From NCBI GenBank assembly GCA_013416795.1, contig RQSC01000025.1, positions 346,328 to 410,327 on the forward strand: a stretch of DNA of 64,000 nt, read 5' to 3'. This document shows positions 9,838 to 19,845 of this stretch, piece after piece. This DNA comes from Prasinococcaceae sp. CCMP 1430. Its lineage: Eukaryota > Prasinodermophyta > Palmophyllophyceae > Prasinococcales > Prasinococcaceae. Below the pieces are notes generated by a model. It did not search any database. It was not told the DNA's origin and saw only the letters and a program-made list of their open reading frames with translations. Position numbers and translations under genes: made by a program. The first letter of the stretch is position 1. Each line of letters opens with the position of its first letter.

Positions 9838-12330
9838 ATGCTCGTGCTGGTCGCGGCCACGGGCCGCTCATTTGAGCTGGACGCGTCGCCCACCACGCGT
9901 GTCGACATTGTGCAGCGGGCGCTCGAATCGCTCGCCGGCGTGCCAGTCGCCGAGCAGGTCCTCATCAGCGGTGGAACGAGGCTGGACCCCGGCAGGGAGC
10001 TGCAGCACTATGGTCTACCGAGCGTGTCCCCGCGGCAGCAGCAGCAGGGAATGAGCTCGTCCACTTCGAGCCTCCGAACGCTGCGCCACGTATTTCTCTT
10101 CAGCAAGGATCTGCTGAGGGGCGGCACAGGCAGCGAGGAGAGCCGCGCACCACCCCCGATAGAGCCCCCGGACGATGACGATGCCGTGGCCCCACCGCCA
10201 TACGACGATGCTGGCGCTGCGGCTGGCCCGCGCCATCCCCTCGACAATGCGCCCAGCCCCCTTCTGCGGGCGCTTCCAGACTACCAGCGGCGCTTTCGGC
10301 ACCACCTGGGCTACGCTCGAGCACTGTGGGGATGCAGCCAGGCGCGACTAGCGACGGCTCGGCGTCTCGTGGCGGAGCAGCACGTGCAGGCGCTGGCAAT
10401 TGACAGCGCACGCGAAAACGTCGAGGCGCACTACGAGTACATCGTGCGCTTCTACGAGAGCTTCGTGGCCGACTTTGAGCGCCGGCGCGCCGAATTCCGC
10501 GCCACGCTGTCGCGCTTCCCGCAAGACCTCGAGCGCCTGCAGACGATCCCGACGGTGGGTGCGGCGACTGCGGCGGGCTTCACCTCGCTCGCCGACTGCG
10601 TCAATGCCGAGCGCCTGCGAGGTCGCGCCGCGGAGTGCGAGGAGGGGCTGGCGCGCTTCGAGGTCAAGGTGCAAGATTTGGGGTCCAAGTTCGTCGAGCT
10701 GCAGCAAGCGGTCGAGGCACTCATGATGACCGGCCCGGACATTGACATCGGCGAGCTCGACGCCGACCTGCGCGACGCAAGCGCCTACGTTGAAGAGCAA
10801 ACAGCGGTGACGCAGTCGCTGCAGAAAGACCTCGAGACGGTCGAACGCATGGCTGAGGAGACCCTCCGCCAGCTCGAGGGGCGACAAGGTGCAGGTCATG
10901 CTCCGGCCTCCCTGACTAGACCCGACGTCGGCGCGCTGTCGGCGTCACAGTCAATGTCAGCTTCGCCGCTGGACAACGTGGCCGCCCTGGATCCGATGAA
11001 TGCGCTGCACACCAGTGCTCACCTCCCGCAGATGGAGTCGTGCGACGCGCACCTGGACGCCCTTGCGCGTCGCTGCCATGCGGCGAAAGCGGCTATGACT
11101 GCCGCAGTGCACTCGCAGCTGCGCGATGTGAGCCGGCTCCAGGGCCGCATCCGTGACATGAAGCGCACTGTCACTCTCTTTGGCGAAGTGATGTCGCGGC
11201 AGGCGTCGGCGTTTGACGAGCTACGCGCAGCTGCGCGTGCCCCCGCAGCGTTCAGCGCGTGCCTCGCCGAATGCGCGCGCCGTCGCGCCTTCCAGAAGCA
11301 CTACGCGGCCAAGGCGGCCGCTATGGCCGAAGCGCTGGCGGTCGCGCGAGCCGCTGAGGCTGACCGTGCCTCGAAATTTGCTCGTTCTCATGAGCGATAC
11401 CTCCCACGCCAGCTGCTCGACGCGATGGGTCTCTACGCTACGCCGCCAGGATGCGACGTGTCGGTGCCACCTGCAGATGGAGGGGCCTATGGTGGCGCCA
11501 TGACCGACACCGAAATGGCCGCCCTTCCTGCAGATCTCCGCGCGCAAGCCGAGGCGGAGGCCAAGGAGGCGGCGCGCGCCGCTGACGCACGAGCTGCCCA
11601 GGAGGCCGAACACAATGATTCAGCAATGGCGGCACTAGCATCCGACGTGACTCAGGCTGAAGCTGCCCTTGGCAAAGCCGAGGCGGAGCTGCAGGCCCCC
11701 GTCGAGCCGCTCGCCGTGTCGGCGGCGGCAGCGTTCCCCGAAGTGCCAGAGCCAGGCGCACCTTCGAATAGTCAAGCGCCGTCCACTCAGTGCCCTGACG
11801 ACACTGGGAGGCTCACGGTCGCTCTCAATGAATGCGGTGTGTCGTGCGCACTCCCAGTGGGATCCTCGCAGGCGGGACCCAGCGAAGAGCCGCTGCGGAC
11901 TGGTGCTGCCAAGGCGAACGCAGACGATTCTGCGTACTCGTGCGAAAGCGCACCAGAGCAAGGCCCCGTACCAGAGCAAGGCCCAACCATGCATGCCAAT
12001 CAGCAAATCGAGGGCAGCCGCCACGAGGGCGTGCTGTGCGGGGAGGGCGAGGCGGCAGTCGCGTCTTCAGAGCCAAGGGACGCTCCGCCGATCCAACTGA
12101 CCGCCGTTGAGCCAGAGCAGCGCTCGCAATCGTCGGCGGAACAGCGGGGGGAACATGCCCGGGCGGAGGCGCCCGCGGGAGAGTGCGAGACGAAAGGCGA
12201 TGGCTGTCCGAGCATTCCTGCCGAAGTGACTACCCCAGCCCCCGCTGAGTCGAGCGACTCTGAGGACGACGGCGCGATCCCAGACCTCGACGAGGCAGTC
12301 GCGTCAATGCACAGCGACGGCCTTTGCTGA
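9838..12330 (+). CDS. ATG11: ATG11/FIP200-like selective autophagy scaffold
   Basis: Single exon, 830 aa. Residues 1-93 form the ubiquitin-like start seen in plant ATG11 and animal FIP200 (GRSFELDASPTT, later RHVFLFSKDLL). The hallmark ATG17-like start follows at 142-156 (LLRALPDYQRRFRHH), then helical coiled-coil sequence to about 630 (for example FYESFVADFERRRAEF and VKVQDLGSKFVELQQAVEAL). The last 200 residues are disordered and acidic. ATG11 links the ATG1 kinase complex to cargo receptors at the forming autophagosome. Plant ATG11 is about 1,150 aa with a conserved C-terminal ATG11 domain; I do not see that domain here, so the protein is shorter or the domain has diverged. Downstream is the convergent CCDC174-like gene. 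Confidence 0.8.
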   Translation: MLVLVAATGRSFELDASPTTRVDIVQRALESLAGVPVAEQVLISGGTRLDPGRELQHYGLPSVSPRQQQQGMSSSTSSLRTLRHVFLFSKDLLRGGTGSEESRAPPPIEPPDDDDAVAPPPYDDAGAAAGPRHPLDNAPSPLLRALPDYQRRFRHHLGYARALWGCSQARLATARRLVAEQHVQALAIDSARENVEAHYEYIVRFYESFVADFERRRAEFRATLSRFPQDLERLQTIPTVGAATAAGFTSLADCVNAERLRGRAAECEEGLARFEVKVQDLGSKFVELQQAVEALMMTGPDIDIGELDADLRDASAYVEEQTAVTQSLQKDLETVERMAEETLRQLEGRQGAGHAPASLTRPDVGALSASQSMSASPLDNVAALDPMNALHTSAHLPQMESCDAHLDALARRCHAAKAAMTAAVHSQLRDVSRLQGRIRDMKRTVTLFGEVMSRQASAFDELRAAARAPAAFSACLAECARRRAFQKHYAAKAAAMAEALAVARAAEADRASKFARSHERYLPRQLLDAMGLYATPPGCDVSVPPADGGAYGGAMTDTEMAALPADLRAQAEAEAKEAARAADARAAQEAEHNDSAMAALASDVTQAEAALGKAEAELQAPVEPLAVSAAAAFPEVPEPGAPSNSQAPSTQCPDDTGRLTVALNECGVSCALPVGSSQAGPSEEPLRTGAAKANADDSAYSCESAPEQGPVPEQGPTMHANQQIEGSRHEGVLCGEGEAAVASSEPRDAPPIQLTAVEPEQRSQSSAEQRGEHARAEAPAGECETKGDGCPSIPAEVTTPAPAESSDSEDDGAIPDLDEAVASMHSDGLC

Positions 12331-12455
12331 GCGTGCGCACGCCATGCAACTGCGGTGCGTTGCGCCGCCTCGGGGCAGCCTGTTGCTCCGGGCGATTCGC
12401 CGCTGGTGAGAGGATGGACTTCTGCTCATGTCGCTGCACATCTGTTCTTTGTTTG

Positions 12456-12460
12456 TTACA
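12456..12460 (-). terminator. Putative poly(A) signal TGTAA (CCDC174-like gene)
   Basis: TGTAA on the minus strand, 34 nt past the stop codon at 12494, in an AT-richer 3' region. Confidence 0.45.
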
Positions 12461-12493
12461 TACAAAACATTGGTCAGCCCGCACCCGCCCTTC

Positions 12494-13222
12494 TTAATGA
12501 AGGCGCCTTTCCTTGTACCTCGTCCTTTCCTCCTCCATGGCCTCCACCTCTCTCAGCCACATGAGGCGTTTGCGCTTGGCCTCTTTACGGAGGCTGATGA
12601 TGCCACCCCCGGCAGGCTCGGCCGCGCGGCCCGGCGCTCTGCTCTCTGCTCGCTCGCGCCCCTCGCCCGCCTCGTGTTCTCGCTGACGTCGTTCCAGCTG
12701 CTCCATTGGATCCACTGGCGGCGGCGTGCGCGAGCGCGAGCGCCTCCGCCCCGGTGCAGCGGCGGCCGCCTCACCGTCGCCGTATCGCTTTCTAAGAAAG
12801 TCGACCATGCACGCGCCATCGCCGCCGTCCTCGCTGTCATCGCCGAGGCCGCCGCCGCTCGCGAGGAGTTCATCATACAGCTGCGCCTTGCGCTCCAGCG
12901 CGCTGTGTATGCTTGGCCGATCCATAGCACTCAGTGCAGCCGCATCGGCAGCAGCACGCTCACGGACGCCTCGGTTGTGCACGCTTGGCTCATCGTCTGC
13001 TCCCGATCCACGCCCCGCGCCTGGCTTCTTGAGGCGCAGGCCGCCGCCCGTACCCGAACTGGGCCTGCCGTGACATCTCCTCACCCGCGCCCCTTCCGCC
13101 CCGGCGAGCTGCGCTTTGAGCCCATCGAGCGCACTTCCATCCACATTCCCCGGAAGCAGCTGCTTCTGACGCTTGCGTGCTGCCACGTTGTGAACCGTTG
13201 CGAGGAAGCCTGCGCCACCCAT
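12494..13222 (-). CDS. CCDC174: CCDC174-like nuclear protein
   Basis: Single exon, 242 aa from the ATG at 13222 (MGGAGFLATVHNV). The frame is open to an ATG at 13336, but the extra 38 residues look like upstream noise. Family features in order: LDGLKAQLAGAE near the start, VRERAAADAAALSAMDR, ALERKAQLYDELLASG, then the signature acidic stretch ending CMVDFLRKRYG, matching the 'LVDF' block of CCDC174. Human CCDC174 is exon-junction-complex associated and nuclear. The C-terminal half is basic and Arg/Pro-rich and ends in a charged helix (LRKEAKRKRLMWLREVEAMEE). It is about half the length of the animal protein, so the C-terminal part of the family is absent. Confidence 0.65.
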   Translation of the reverse strand: MGGAGFLATVHNVAARKRQKQLLPGNVDGSALDGLKAQLAGAEGARVRRCHGRPSSGTGGGLRLKKPGAGRGSGADDEPSVHNRGVRERAAADAAALSAMDRPSIHSALERKAQLYDELLASGGGLGDDSEDGGDGACMVDFLRKRYGDGEAAAAAPGRRRSRSRTPPPVDPMEQLERRQREHEAGEGRERAESRAPGRAAEPAGGGIISLRKEAKRKRLMWLREVEAMEEERTRYKERRLH

Positions 13223-15170
13223 GCGGCGTGCGCTGCGCGTGAAATGCTCGGCCTGCACAGCTCGCTCATCGCCGCCCCGATGCACGGACATCACACGCGA
13301 CACGCGCGTCAGAGGGGGGGGGCAGGCCAAGCACACGGTCCAAAGCTTGCGGAGCCGTGCAGTCCGGCGTAGCGGTTGGCGCCGCGGCGGACGCTACGGT
13401 GCCCCGCGCGTACCACTGTGCTCGCCTTGGCGCGCGCCAGAGCGTGGCGCAGTGAGTGCTCGACACTTGCTCGGTGTGCCCGCCTGGGCGCTGCTCGCGG
13501 TCGTTCGCTCGCCCGCACCGCGTAGCCCGGCTCAGGCCCCTCACGGGTCAGCGTTGGGAGCGGCGGCGGCAGCAGCAGCGGCGGGTCAGGCTGGGTGCGC
13601 TGTGTGATGCGCCGTCCGCGGCAGCAGCAGCAACAGCAGGTCTCGGCGGGCGCGCCGTGTGACGCGCCGTCCGTGCTACTCGAGCGTCCCGTGCCTACCA
13701 GTACTGCGCGTGGGTACCTGGCATGGACCACATGGCATGTCTTTTAAGTTTTTTTTGGTCACCGGGTACACGTGCGGTACCCCAGGTACGCGTGTGCCTG
13801 GAGACCTGGTAGTCGGGGTACGCAATCTTGAGGTCTTGAGGATACCTTCCGATCGGCGGGCAGCTCGGTCCGGGCAGCTCGTCGTACGACAGACAAGACA
13901 CCCCTTGGCTGGCACGGCACTCTCGGGCTCGCACCACGGGTCGACCATCGATTCCATGGTGCACGTGCACATGCGCGCGTCGCTGGGCCGGTCGATGCGC
14001 AAACTCGAGCGCCCGCCGCTGCGAGTGGCGATCGGATCCAAACCGACGCGTCCTCACGCGCGCGCGCGGCCGCACGTCGCTCCGGCCGGCCGGATCGAGA
14101 TCCCCTAGCAACCACCCAACCAACACCCCGGCGGGCCTGCCTGCTGCCCTGCCGGCCGGCCGCGGCGGCACGCGCGAGGCGTCACCGCGTCTCCGAGCGG
14201 CGAAAACCAAAAAAAAAAACGCGCACGCGCGCGCGCGCGCGCGCCTTCCCCCCACCCCGCGGCCCCGCACGGAAGGGATTCCACCTCAGCGCGCACGCGC
14301 GACCTCGGCGCGCGATCGTAACGCAACGAAGGCGGAGTTTGCCCCGTTCGCGCAGCACGCGCGGCCGGAAGGATTCCGCCCGCGCGCGGCGCGGGGGTGC
14401 CGCAGTGTGGAATCCCCTCGGGCGAAAGCGCGCGCGCGCGCGCGCGGCCAGACCGAGCGCAGCAGCGCCCCCCGGCCCGGGGTGCGGCGGCGACGCCCAT
14501 TTTTTTTTTTTTTTCCGAGGGGAGCGGAGGCGGGCGGTGGTGGGCTGCGGGGCCGCTGCGCGCCCGCGCCGCATGCTTTTTGATTTTGATTTTGTTATTT
14601 TTTTAGGCGGGCGCATTTTTCGCCCAATTTCCCCAAAAAAGGGTGGGCACGAGCGACGGCGCGCCCAGCCGCGGCGCGGGTGGACGCGGCGCTGGCGCCG
14701 GTCGCCGCACGCGAGCAGGCTGCAGGGAAGAGAGGGCTCACGCGAGGGGACGCCTTCCTGGGACCCTGATCCAGCCAGCCCGAGGCGCTCGCGCGCGCGC
14801 GCGAGCTGTTGCGACCCCTGCGCCCGACGCTGCTTGCTCCTCTAGCACAGCGCGGTTTGGCCCCCCATTTTTGGGGGGGTGGGCGGGAAGGTGACGCACA
14901 GGAGGGGGGAAGTGGGAGGGGAGAAGGGCGCCCGACGCCCGGTGGGGAGCACGCCCACGCGTGGTTGGAGCTGTCGCGAGATGGCATCGGCACAGAATCC
15001 GACACTTCGATGCCGAGGCGCGCTTCCTCAGGCTGTTGGTGGGCCCCTGCTAGCGCGTCGTCTCCGCGCCAACAGTTTTCAAATGCTCATGTGCGTTGTG
15101 CTGACCGCCCAGCGCGCGTGATGTTCTCTTTGCCTCGCGCGTGCACGTGCCCTGCAGGCTACACCACACC
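13223..15170. other. Long intergenic region with T-run elements
   Basis: About 1.95 kb with no supported gene. Notable are a cluster of GGTACC/GGTACG-type words and a T-run followed by GGTCACCGGGTAC (13700-13830), long T or A runs at about 14206, 14499 and 14577, and CG-alternating tracts. The combination recurs at 44190-44420, suggesting degraded repeats. Confidence 0.35.
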
Positions 15171-15939
15171 ATGGGAGGACCGGGCTCGGGCCGCAAGAGG
15201 GGCTCCAAGAACAAGACGCCATCCAAGGCGGCGCAGGCCGCGGCGGGGATGGGCGTCCCCACCGACAGCACGCCGAAGGTGATGCGCGCTCGGTGCCCCC
15301 CTCCAAAACTTTCCTCTTTTGCCGCTCCTGCCCCTGCAGCGCGTCAGGTTCGAACACAAGTGCTTGCGGGTCGAGCACAAGTGCCTGTGTTGGCGGGTAG
15401 ACGCTGGCGCAGTCGTTTGCGTGGGCGCCCACCTAGCCTCGGCCTGGATTGGAGGCGTGTCGTCTCGCGCGTCCGTCCCGTGCGTGGGCACGTGCACGCG
15501 CGCGCACGGTGCGCACGCACTACGGACTGCCGTGTCGTGTCGCGGCTGGAGAGATGAACTCTGCCATAGCGATGGGGATCGCCATCGTCCTCGAGTAGCG
15601 CACAGATTGTGTGGATTGGTGCGCGGTGCTCTGGGCAAGCTGAAACGCTGATGCTGACCATGATCCGCGCGCGCTGCCTGGCGTTGCGAGCAGAAGCGCG
15701 GCCGCCCAAAGAAGGATCGCTCGATGGAGTCGCCCGTCGCTAAGCGCCCGCGCGGCCGCCCGCCGAAGGCACGCGCAGTGCCCATCGAGTTCCGCCCGAC
15801 GCCGCCCGCCTCCGTCAAGGAGGGGGAGGTCGTGGCGTACCTCGATCTGCAGGATGGCGGGCTGAAGGTGAAGCTGACGAAGAACGGCACCCTGTACACC
15901 GGTCTGCTGCCGCTCGTGCTCGAGGCCGAGACCAAGTGA
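15171..15939 (+). CDS. Small AT-hook DNA-binding protein
   Basis: Two exons, 15171-15278 and 15694-15939; the intron of 415 bp has donor GTGATG, acceptor GCAG, phase 0. Product 117 aa. Exon 1 begins GGPGSGRKRGSKNKTPSKAA. The splice creates the first AT-hook (KRGRPKK), and a second follows (KRPRGRPPKA). After a Pro-rich bridge the last 50 residues form a predicted beta-rich segment (EGEVVAYLDLQDGGLKVKLT) of unknown family. AT-hooks bind the minor groove of AT-rich DNA, so a chromatin architectural role in the nucleus is likely. An AT-hook protein in such GC-rich DNA would have few but distinctive targets. Exon 2 alone is too short to be obvious, and the splice is inferred from phase and motif continuity. 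Confidence 0.75.
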
Positions 15940-16062
15940 GCGCGCGCCATGCTACGCGCGCACGAGCACGCGCGGTCATGGTCGCGCGGCGTGCGCCCGC
16001 TCCGCCTCATGAGCGCGCGAGGTATACTGAGCGCGAGGAGCGCCCTGTCCCAGGCGCAGCCA

Positions 16063-16067
16063 TGTAA
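16063..16067 (+). terminator. Putative poly(A) signal TGTAA (AT-hook gene)
   Basis: TGTAA 124 nt after the stop of the AT-hook gene. Confidence 0.45.
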
Positions 16068-16325
16068 TCAGGGCTGCACTCGGTCCCTTTGATAGATCGA
16101 TCGTGGTCACGGCTTGCTGCAGCGCTTTTGCGCGCGCAGAGCATGCTGTGGACACAAATCCCAAACGGGGAAGCCGCGCCGAAGGCGGCGCCATGGCGCA
16201 GTATGTGCCCCCCTTTTCTTGAACGAAGCGCAATCGAGACAGTCCTACGAATGCCGACGCGTCGCTGGCCGCGTCTGAGCGAAGGCGCTTCGCACATGTG
16301 AGAAGCGAGCCACGCGACTTCAAAA

Positions 16326-16330
16326 TTACA
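16326..16330 (-). terminator. Putative poly(A) signal TGTAA (SAP gene)
   Basis: TGTAA on the minus strand 24 nt past the stop at 16354. The distance is short for a 3' UTR. Confidence 0.35.
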
Positions 16331-16353
16331 CAGCGTGGCGCACGAGCGCAACC

Positions 16354-18867
16354 TCACTTGCGCTTGCGCGCGGACCGGCGCACGGGCGAGGCCGCCTCCT
16401 CGGGCTGTGCCGCCACCGGGATCACCGCTTCGTTGGGCTCATCGTTTTGGAGGCGCTTGAGTGCCAGGGGCACACTGGGGGAATCGACGCTGGGTGCTGC
16501 CCCGGCACTGCGCTTGCGTGAGCGCGTGCTGCGTGCCGAGGTGGGATCGCTCGGTAGCGCTTTGGTCGCCCCTGTCCGCGCCACAGCTGTCTTGGCAGTC
16601 GCGCGAGCAGTCGGCCGCCGCAACTTGCTCCCCCTCCCAGCGGTCTTTGCATCGATCGTTGCAGTAGAAGCAACAGGTTCCACGGGGGTGGCCTCCGGCG
16701 CCGGCGGGCCCTCGTCGCGAGCGGCAGTCTGGGCAGCCTCGCTCAGACGCCGCAGCAAGTCGGCCTTGCGGCCAGTCGTGGGAAGGCCGCGCGCCCCCAG
16801 CTCGCGCTCCAACTCGGCCACTTTCATTGCAGACATCTCCTCCTCGGAAGGGAAAGGAGTGCTTGTGGTCGCTGGCAGCGCAGGCGTCGCGGTTGTAGGC
16901 GCAGGGGTTGCCTCCGGCTCCGGCGCGCCCTCGTCGCGAGCGGCAGTCTGGGCAGCCTCGCTCAGACGCCGCAGCAAGTCGGCCTTGCGGCCAGTCGTGG
17001 GAAGGCCGCGCGCCCCCAGCTCGCGCTCCAACTCGGCCACTTTCATTGCAGACATCTCCTCCTCGGAAGGGAAAGGAGTGCTTGTGGTCGCTGGCAGCGC
17101 AGGCGTCGTTGCAGTCTGGGCAGCAGCTAGCCCGGACACAGCTTCGGCTCCGCGCTGGCGACTCGAGCGCCGGCCGGCGCCAGAGGTGGGTGCGACCGAA
17201 GGTGCCGATGCCTGTACCGGCTCCGGCGACTCAATCGCTGCCTCGCTCGGGGTTGGCACAGCACGGCTGGCACGCCGAGACCGCTTTGCTGGCGGGGCCG
17301 CGTCTTCCTGAGCCCCGAGGCCAATCTCGGCACCGCCTGCTGGCTCCGCCGCGTCGACACTGATGCGCTTCGAGGATCGGCGCCTCTGAGGAGACACAGC
17401 GTCACGCGAGGCGACCTTCTCTGCTACGCCGCGCTCCTTGTCCTTGCGCTTGCGTGAGCCTCGCGGAGACTTTCCTGCCGGAGACTTTCCTGCCGGGGAC
17501 TTTCGCGCTTGTGCAGACGTGTGCTTGGCCTCCGCGTGTGACGCCTTCGCGTCCTGTAGGATCTTCTCCTTGTCCGCAATAGCTTTCTGACGTATCGCGT
17601 CCGCCTCAGCCTTCGCCGAAGCGAGCACGTCCTGCGCCTTCAGTTTTGCAGCAGCCAGCGCCTCTGTTGCGTCCCTATGCGCTGCTTCAGCCTCCTCGCG
17701 CCTGCGCGCAGCATCAGCTCGAGCCGATTCAGCCGCGGCAAGTTTTTCGGAAAGCTGCACCTCCTTCTCAGAAACGGCCGCTTCATGCGCCTTGAGGGCG
17801 CCCGCACGGCTTTCAAGCTGCGCACTCTGGACTCGCAGCTGTTCCATCCGATCCTCGTATTCCTGCCGCTCCTGCTCGGCGAGCGCGCGTGCCTCCTGGT
17901 GTGCCGTTTCTGCGAGCGCGGCGGCCTCCATTCGCTCTGTGGCCTTCGCCATTTCGCGGCGTGCGGCGGCTTTCGCAGCTTCTTGGTCGGCTGCTGCCGC
18001 CGCGACGCGAGCTCCTGCGTCTCGTGTTGCCGTGTCCGCTGCGGCTGTTGCCACCTCAGCCTTGGCCTGAGCCGCCTTCATCGCCGCCTCCATCTTGCCG
18101 CTCTGGGCCTCGGCGGCGAGGGCCCTTTCCTCCGCGCTCCTCCTCGCCTCGACGAGCTTTGCAGCCTGCGCTTCGTGGGTCTTAAGCGACGCCGCCTCAT
18201 CCGCTGCAATCTTCCTCGCAGCCTCTTCGGCGGCTTCGATCTTCTGCTCGGCCTCCAGCGCGCGCTTGCGCCACTCCTCGACCTGCGACGACGCCATGCT
18301 CATCTGGAGCTCGGCCTCATTGCTTCTCTGGGCGGCTTCGGCCATGGCCTTCCTTGAGTTGGCATCGACCTCGTCGATACCCGCGTGCGCAATCTCCAGC
18401 CGCTCCAAAAGGTCGTTGCGCTCGACGGTGTACTCCAGCCGCTCCGTCTCGAGCGCAGCAATGCGCCGTTCCATCTCCTGAGCGCGCGCGCGACTCACTG
18501 TATCACCTGAAGTCCCGCCACACGCGCCAAGGGCGCCGCGATCGCGGAATGTGTCCCACACCGAGCGAACGGGAGGCACCGCGGCCGAGGCGGGACGCGG
18601 CTGCGGCCTTTCGGTGAATTCTTCGCCTGCCTCATCCAGCGACGAGAAAAGCGGCATGCGCATGCCGAGCGAAGCGTACGCCCTCTTGGCGCGCGCGCTT
18701 GAGAATGCGCCCCCGGACGCTGGAGGCTCGCGTGGCTGTGGCGTGGCCGCCGCGGCGGTGGCAGCCGCAGATACCAAGAGCGCGCCCGCGCCTTCCAGAC
18801 CCTCGCCACCTGCGCCGGGCGATGCAGCGAAAAGCGGGTTCGTAGCGCCGAGCTCGGCCATCACCAT
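16354..18867 (-). CDS. Coiled-coil protein with two tandem SAP domains
   Basis: Single exon, 837 aa from MVMAELGATNPLF. The frame is open 41 residues further up, but those lack character. Residues about 120-460 are a continuous Ala/Glu/Lys/Arg coiled coil (ERRIAALETERLEYTVERND onward). A short tandem repeat KSPAGKSPAGKSPRGS and several KR-rich clusters (SRKRKDKER, KRSRRASR) are likely nuclear localisation and CDK-site sequence. Two SAP motifs (EMSAMKVAELERELGARGLP ... GRKADLLRRLSEA) lie at about 610-650 and 683-723, near-identical to each other. The C-terminus is basic (SPVRRSARKRK). SAP domains bind scaffold-attachment DNA or RNA, so a nuclear, chromatin-associated structural role is inferred. 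No known orthologue recognised. Confidence 0.75.
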   Translation of the reverse strand: MVMAELGATNPLFAASPGAGGEGLEGAGALLVSAAATAAAATPQPREPPASGGAFSSARAKRAYASLGMRMPLFSSLDEAGEEFTERPQPRPASAAVPPVRSVWDTFRDRGALGACGGTSGDTVSRARAQEMERRIAALETERLEYTVERNDLLERLEIAHAGIDEVDANSRKAMAEAAQRSNEAELQMSMASSQVEEWRKRALEAEQKIEAAEEAARKIAADEAASLKTHEAQAAKLVEARRSAEERALAAEAQSGKMEAAMKAAQAKAEVATAAADTATRDAGARVAAAAADQEAAKAAARREMAKATERMEAAALAETAHQEARALAEQERQEYEDRMEQLRVQSAQLESRAGALKAHEAAVSEKEVQLSEKLAAAESARADAARRREEAEAAHRDATEALAAAKLKAQDVLASAKAEADAIRQKAIADKEKILQDAKASHAEAKHTSAQARKSPAGKSPAGKSPRGSRKRKDKERGVAEKVASRDAVSPQRRRSSKRISVDAAEPAGGAEIGLGAQEDAAPPAKRSRRASRAVPTPSEAAIESPEPVQASAPSVAPTSGAGRRSSRQRGAEAVSGLAAAQTATTPALPATTSTPFPSEEEMSAMKVAELERELGARGLPTTGRKADLLRRLSEAAQTAARDEGAPEPEATPAPTTATPALPATTSTPFPSEEEMSAMKVAELERELGARGLPTTGRKADLLRRLSEAAQTAARDEGPPAPEATPVEPVASTATIDAKTAGRGSKLRRPTARATAKTAVARTGATKALPSDPTSARSTRSRKRSAGAAPSVDSPSVPLALKRLQNDEPNEAVIPVAAQPEEAASPVRRSARKRK
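16691..17108 (-). repeat. Tandem 219-bp in-frame duplication of the SAP-domain coding block
   Basis: Two copies, 16691-16889 and 16910-17108, are offset by exactly 219 bp (73 codons) and differ at only a few bases near the left edge. Each encodes one SAP domain plus the Thr/Pro linker. Because the unit is a multiple of three, the frame is kept. Confidence 0.85.
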
Positions 18868-19845
18868 CGTCGTAGCCGCGTGGCACGGCGCTCGGCGGCG
18901 GCGGGGGCTGCGCCGGCGGCTGCAGCGCGCTCCAGGCTGGGCGCGCGCCGCTGTGCACGGAGTGGCGCCGCCCGCGCGTCCCCGCCACATAGGGCACGGC
19001 CGGAGGCGCCGCGCGCCGAGTCGCCGCGAAAACGCGCGCGCGCCCTTTTTTTCCCCCTCCCCCCGGGGGAAATAAACAAAATAAAAAGCGCCAAAAAATG
19101 GGCGCGGAAAAAACTCGGCGCGGCGCGCGGCGCGCGCGAGCGCGGCTGGAGGGTGACACGTCGGGTGCCACGCTGCAGACTCCCCCGGTGTCAGCCAGGC
19201 CAGCCAATAGTAGCTATTGGAGTGACTTGGGACTAGTCCATGTCAGCGCGGCATGTGATCATTCCGAATTGATGCCGGGGATGGCGGCCGGACCGGTCCC
19301 GGGCAGATTCGGTCTGCGCAATCGGGATCCTCGAATCCTATCTGGCGCGCGCGGGCGAGCGAGGACCGCAGCAGGCCCCCGAAAAGCGCGCCGCGCAATC
19401 GCGCCGGCGATGATAATTACAGGCGCTGGCTGGAGGGCGCACGCAATCGCGCGCGCGCGCGGCGGCCAGCCGCCCTTATCCTCTGCGCCGCGCGCGCAGA
19501 GGCGGCGCGCGCGCGGGGCGCAAACGCAAGGCCCAGCGCGCGCTGCTGCGGCGGCCGCTTCTGCCGCGCCACACGCGCACGCGCCCTCGCGCACGTTCGC
19601 AGGCTTGCGCGCGCGAGCGCACATACGCTTCCCCGGCTTGCCCCCGCTCCAGGTTCCCTCCCCCGCTCGCGCCTAACCAGCACACCCACACATCAACCAG
19701 CCCCACACCCCTTCCGCTCAGTCCTTCGCACCCATCCGCGCACGCAACTTGCCTCTTCCTGGCGCGCTGCTGACGCTCCGTCGGCGAGGATCGAGAGCCA
19801 CGCACGCGCACAAGGACGCGCACACGACACGTGACCATCGTGCCG
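18868..19845. other. Divergent intergenic region
   Basis: About 1 kb between the SAP and TLC gene starts. Contains an A/T patch around 19049-19090 and ATAGTAGCTATTGG near 19207. No coding signal that I can support. Confidence 0.4.

Larger units (their letters stand above)
15940..16353. other. Convergent 3' region
   Basis: Tail-to-tail spacer between the AT-hook and SAP genes. Holds a TGTAA on each strand (listed separately) and a GATCGATC palindrome near 16096; nothing coding seen. Confidence 0.4.

Noticed and set aside
15346-15400. tRNA-like GGTTCGAAC words in the AT-hook intron
   Set aside because: Imperfect B-box duplicated with a nearby GGGTCGAGC phrase; no tRNA fold.
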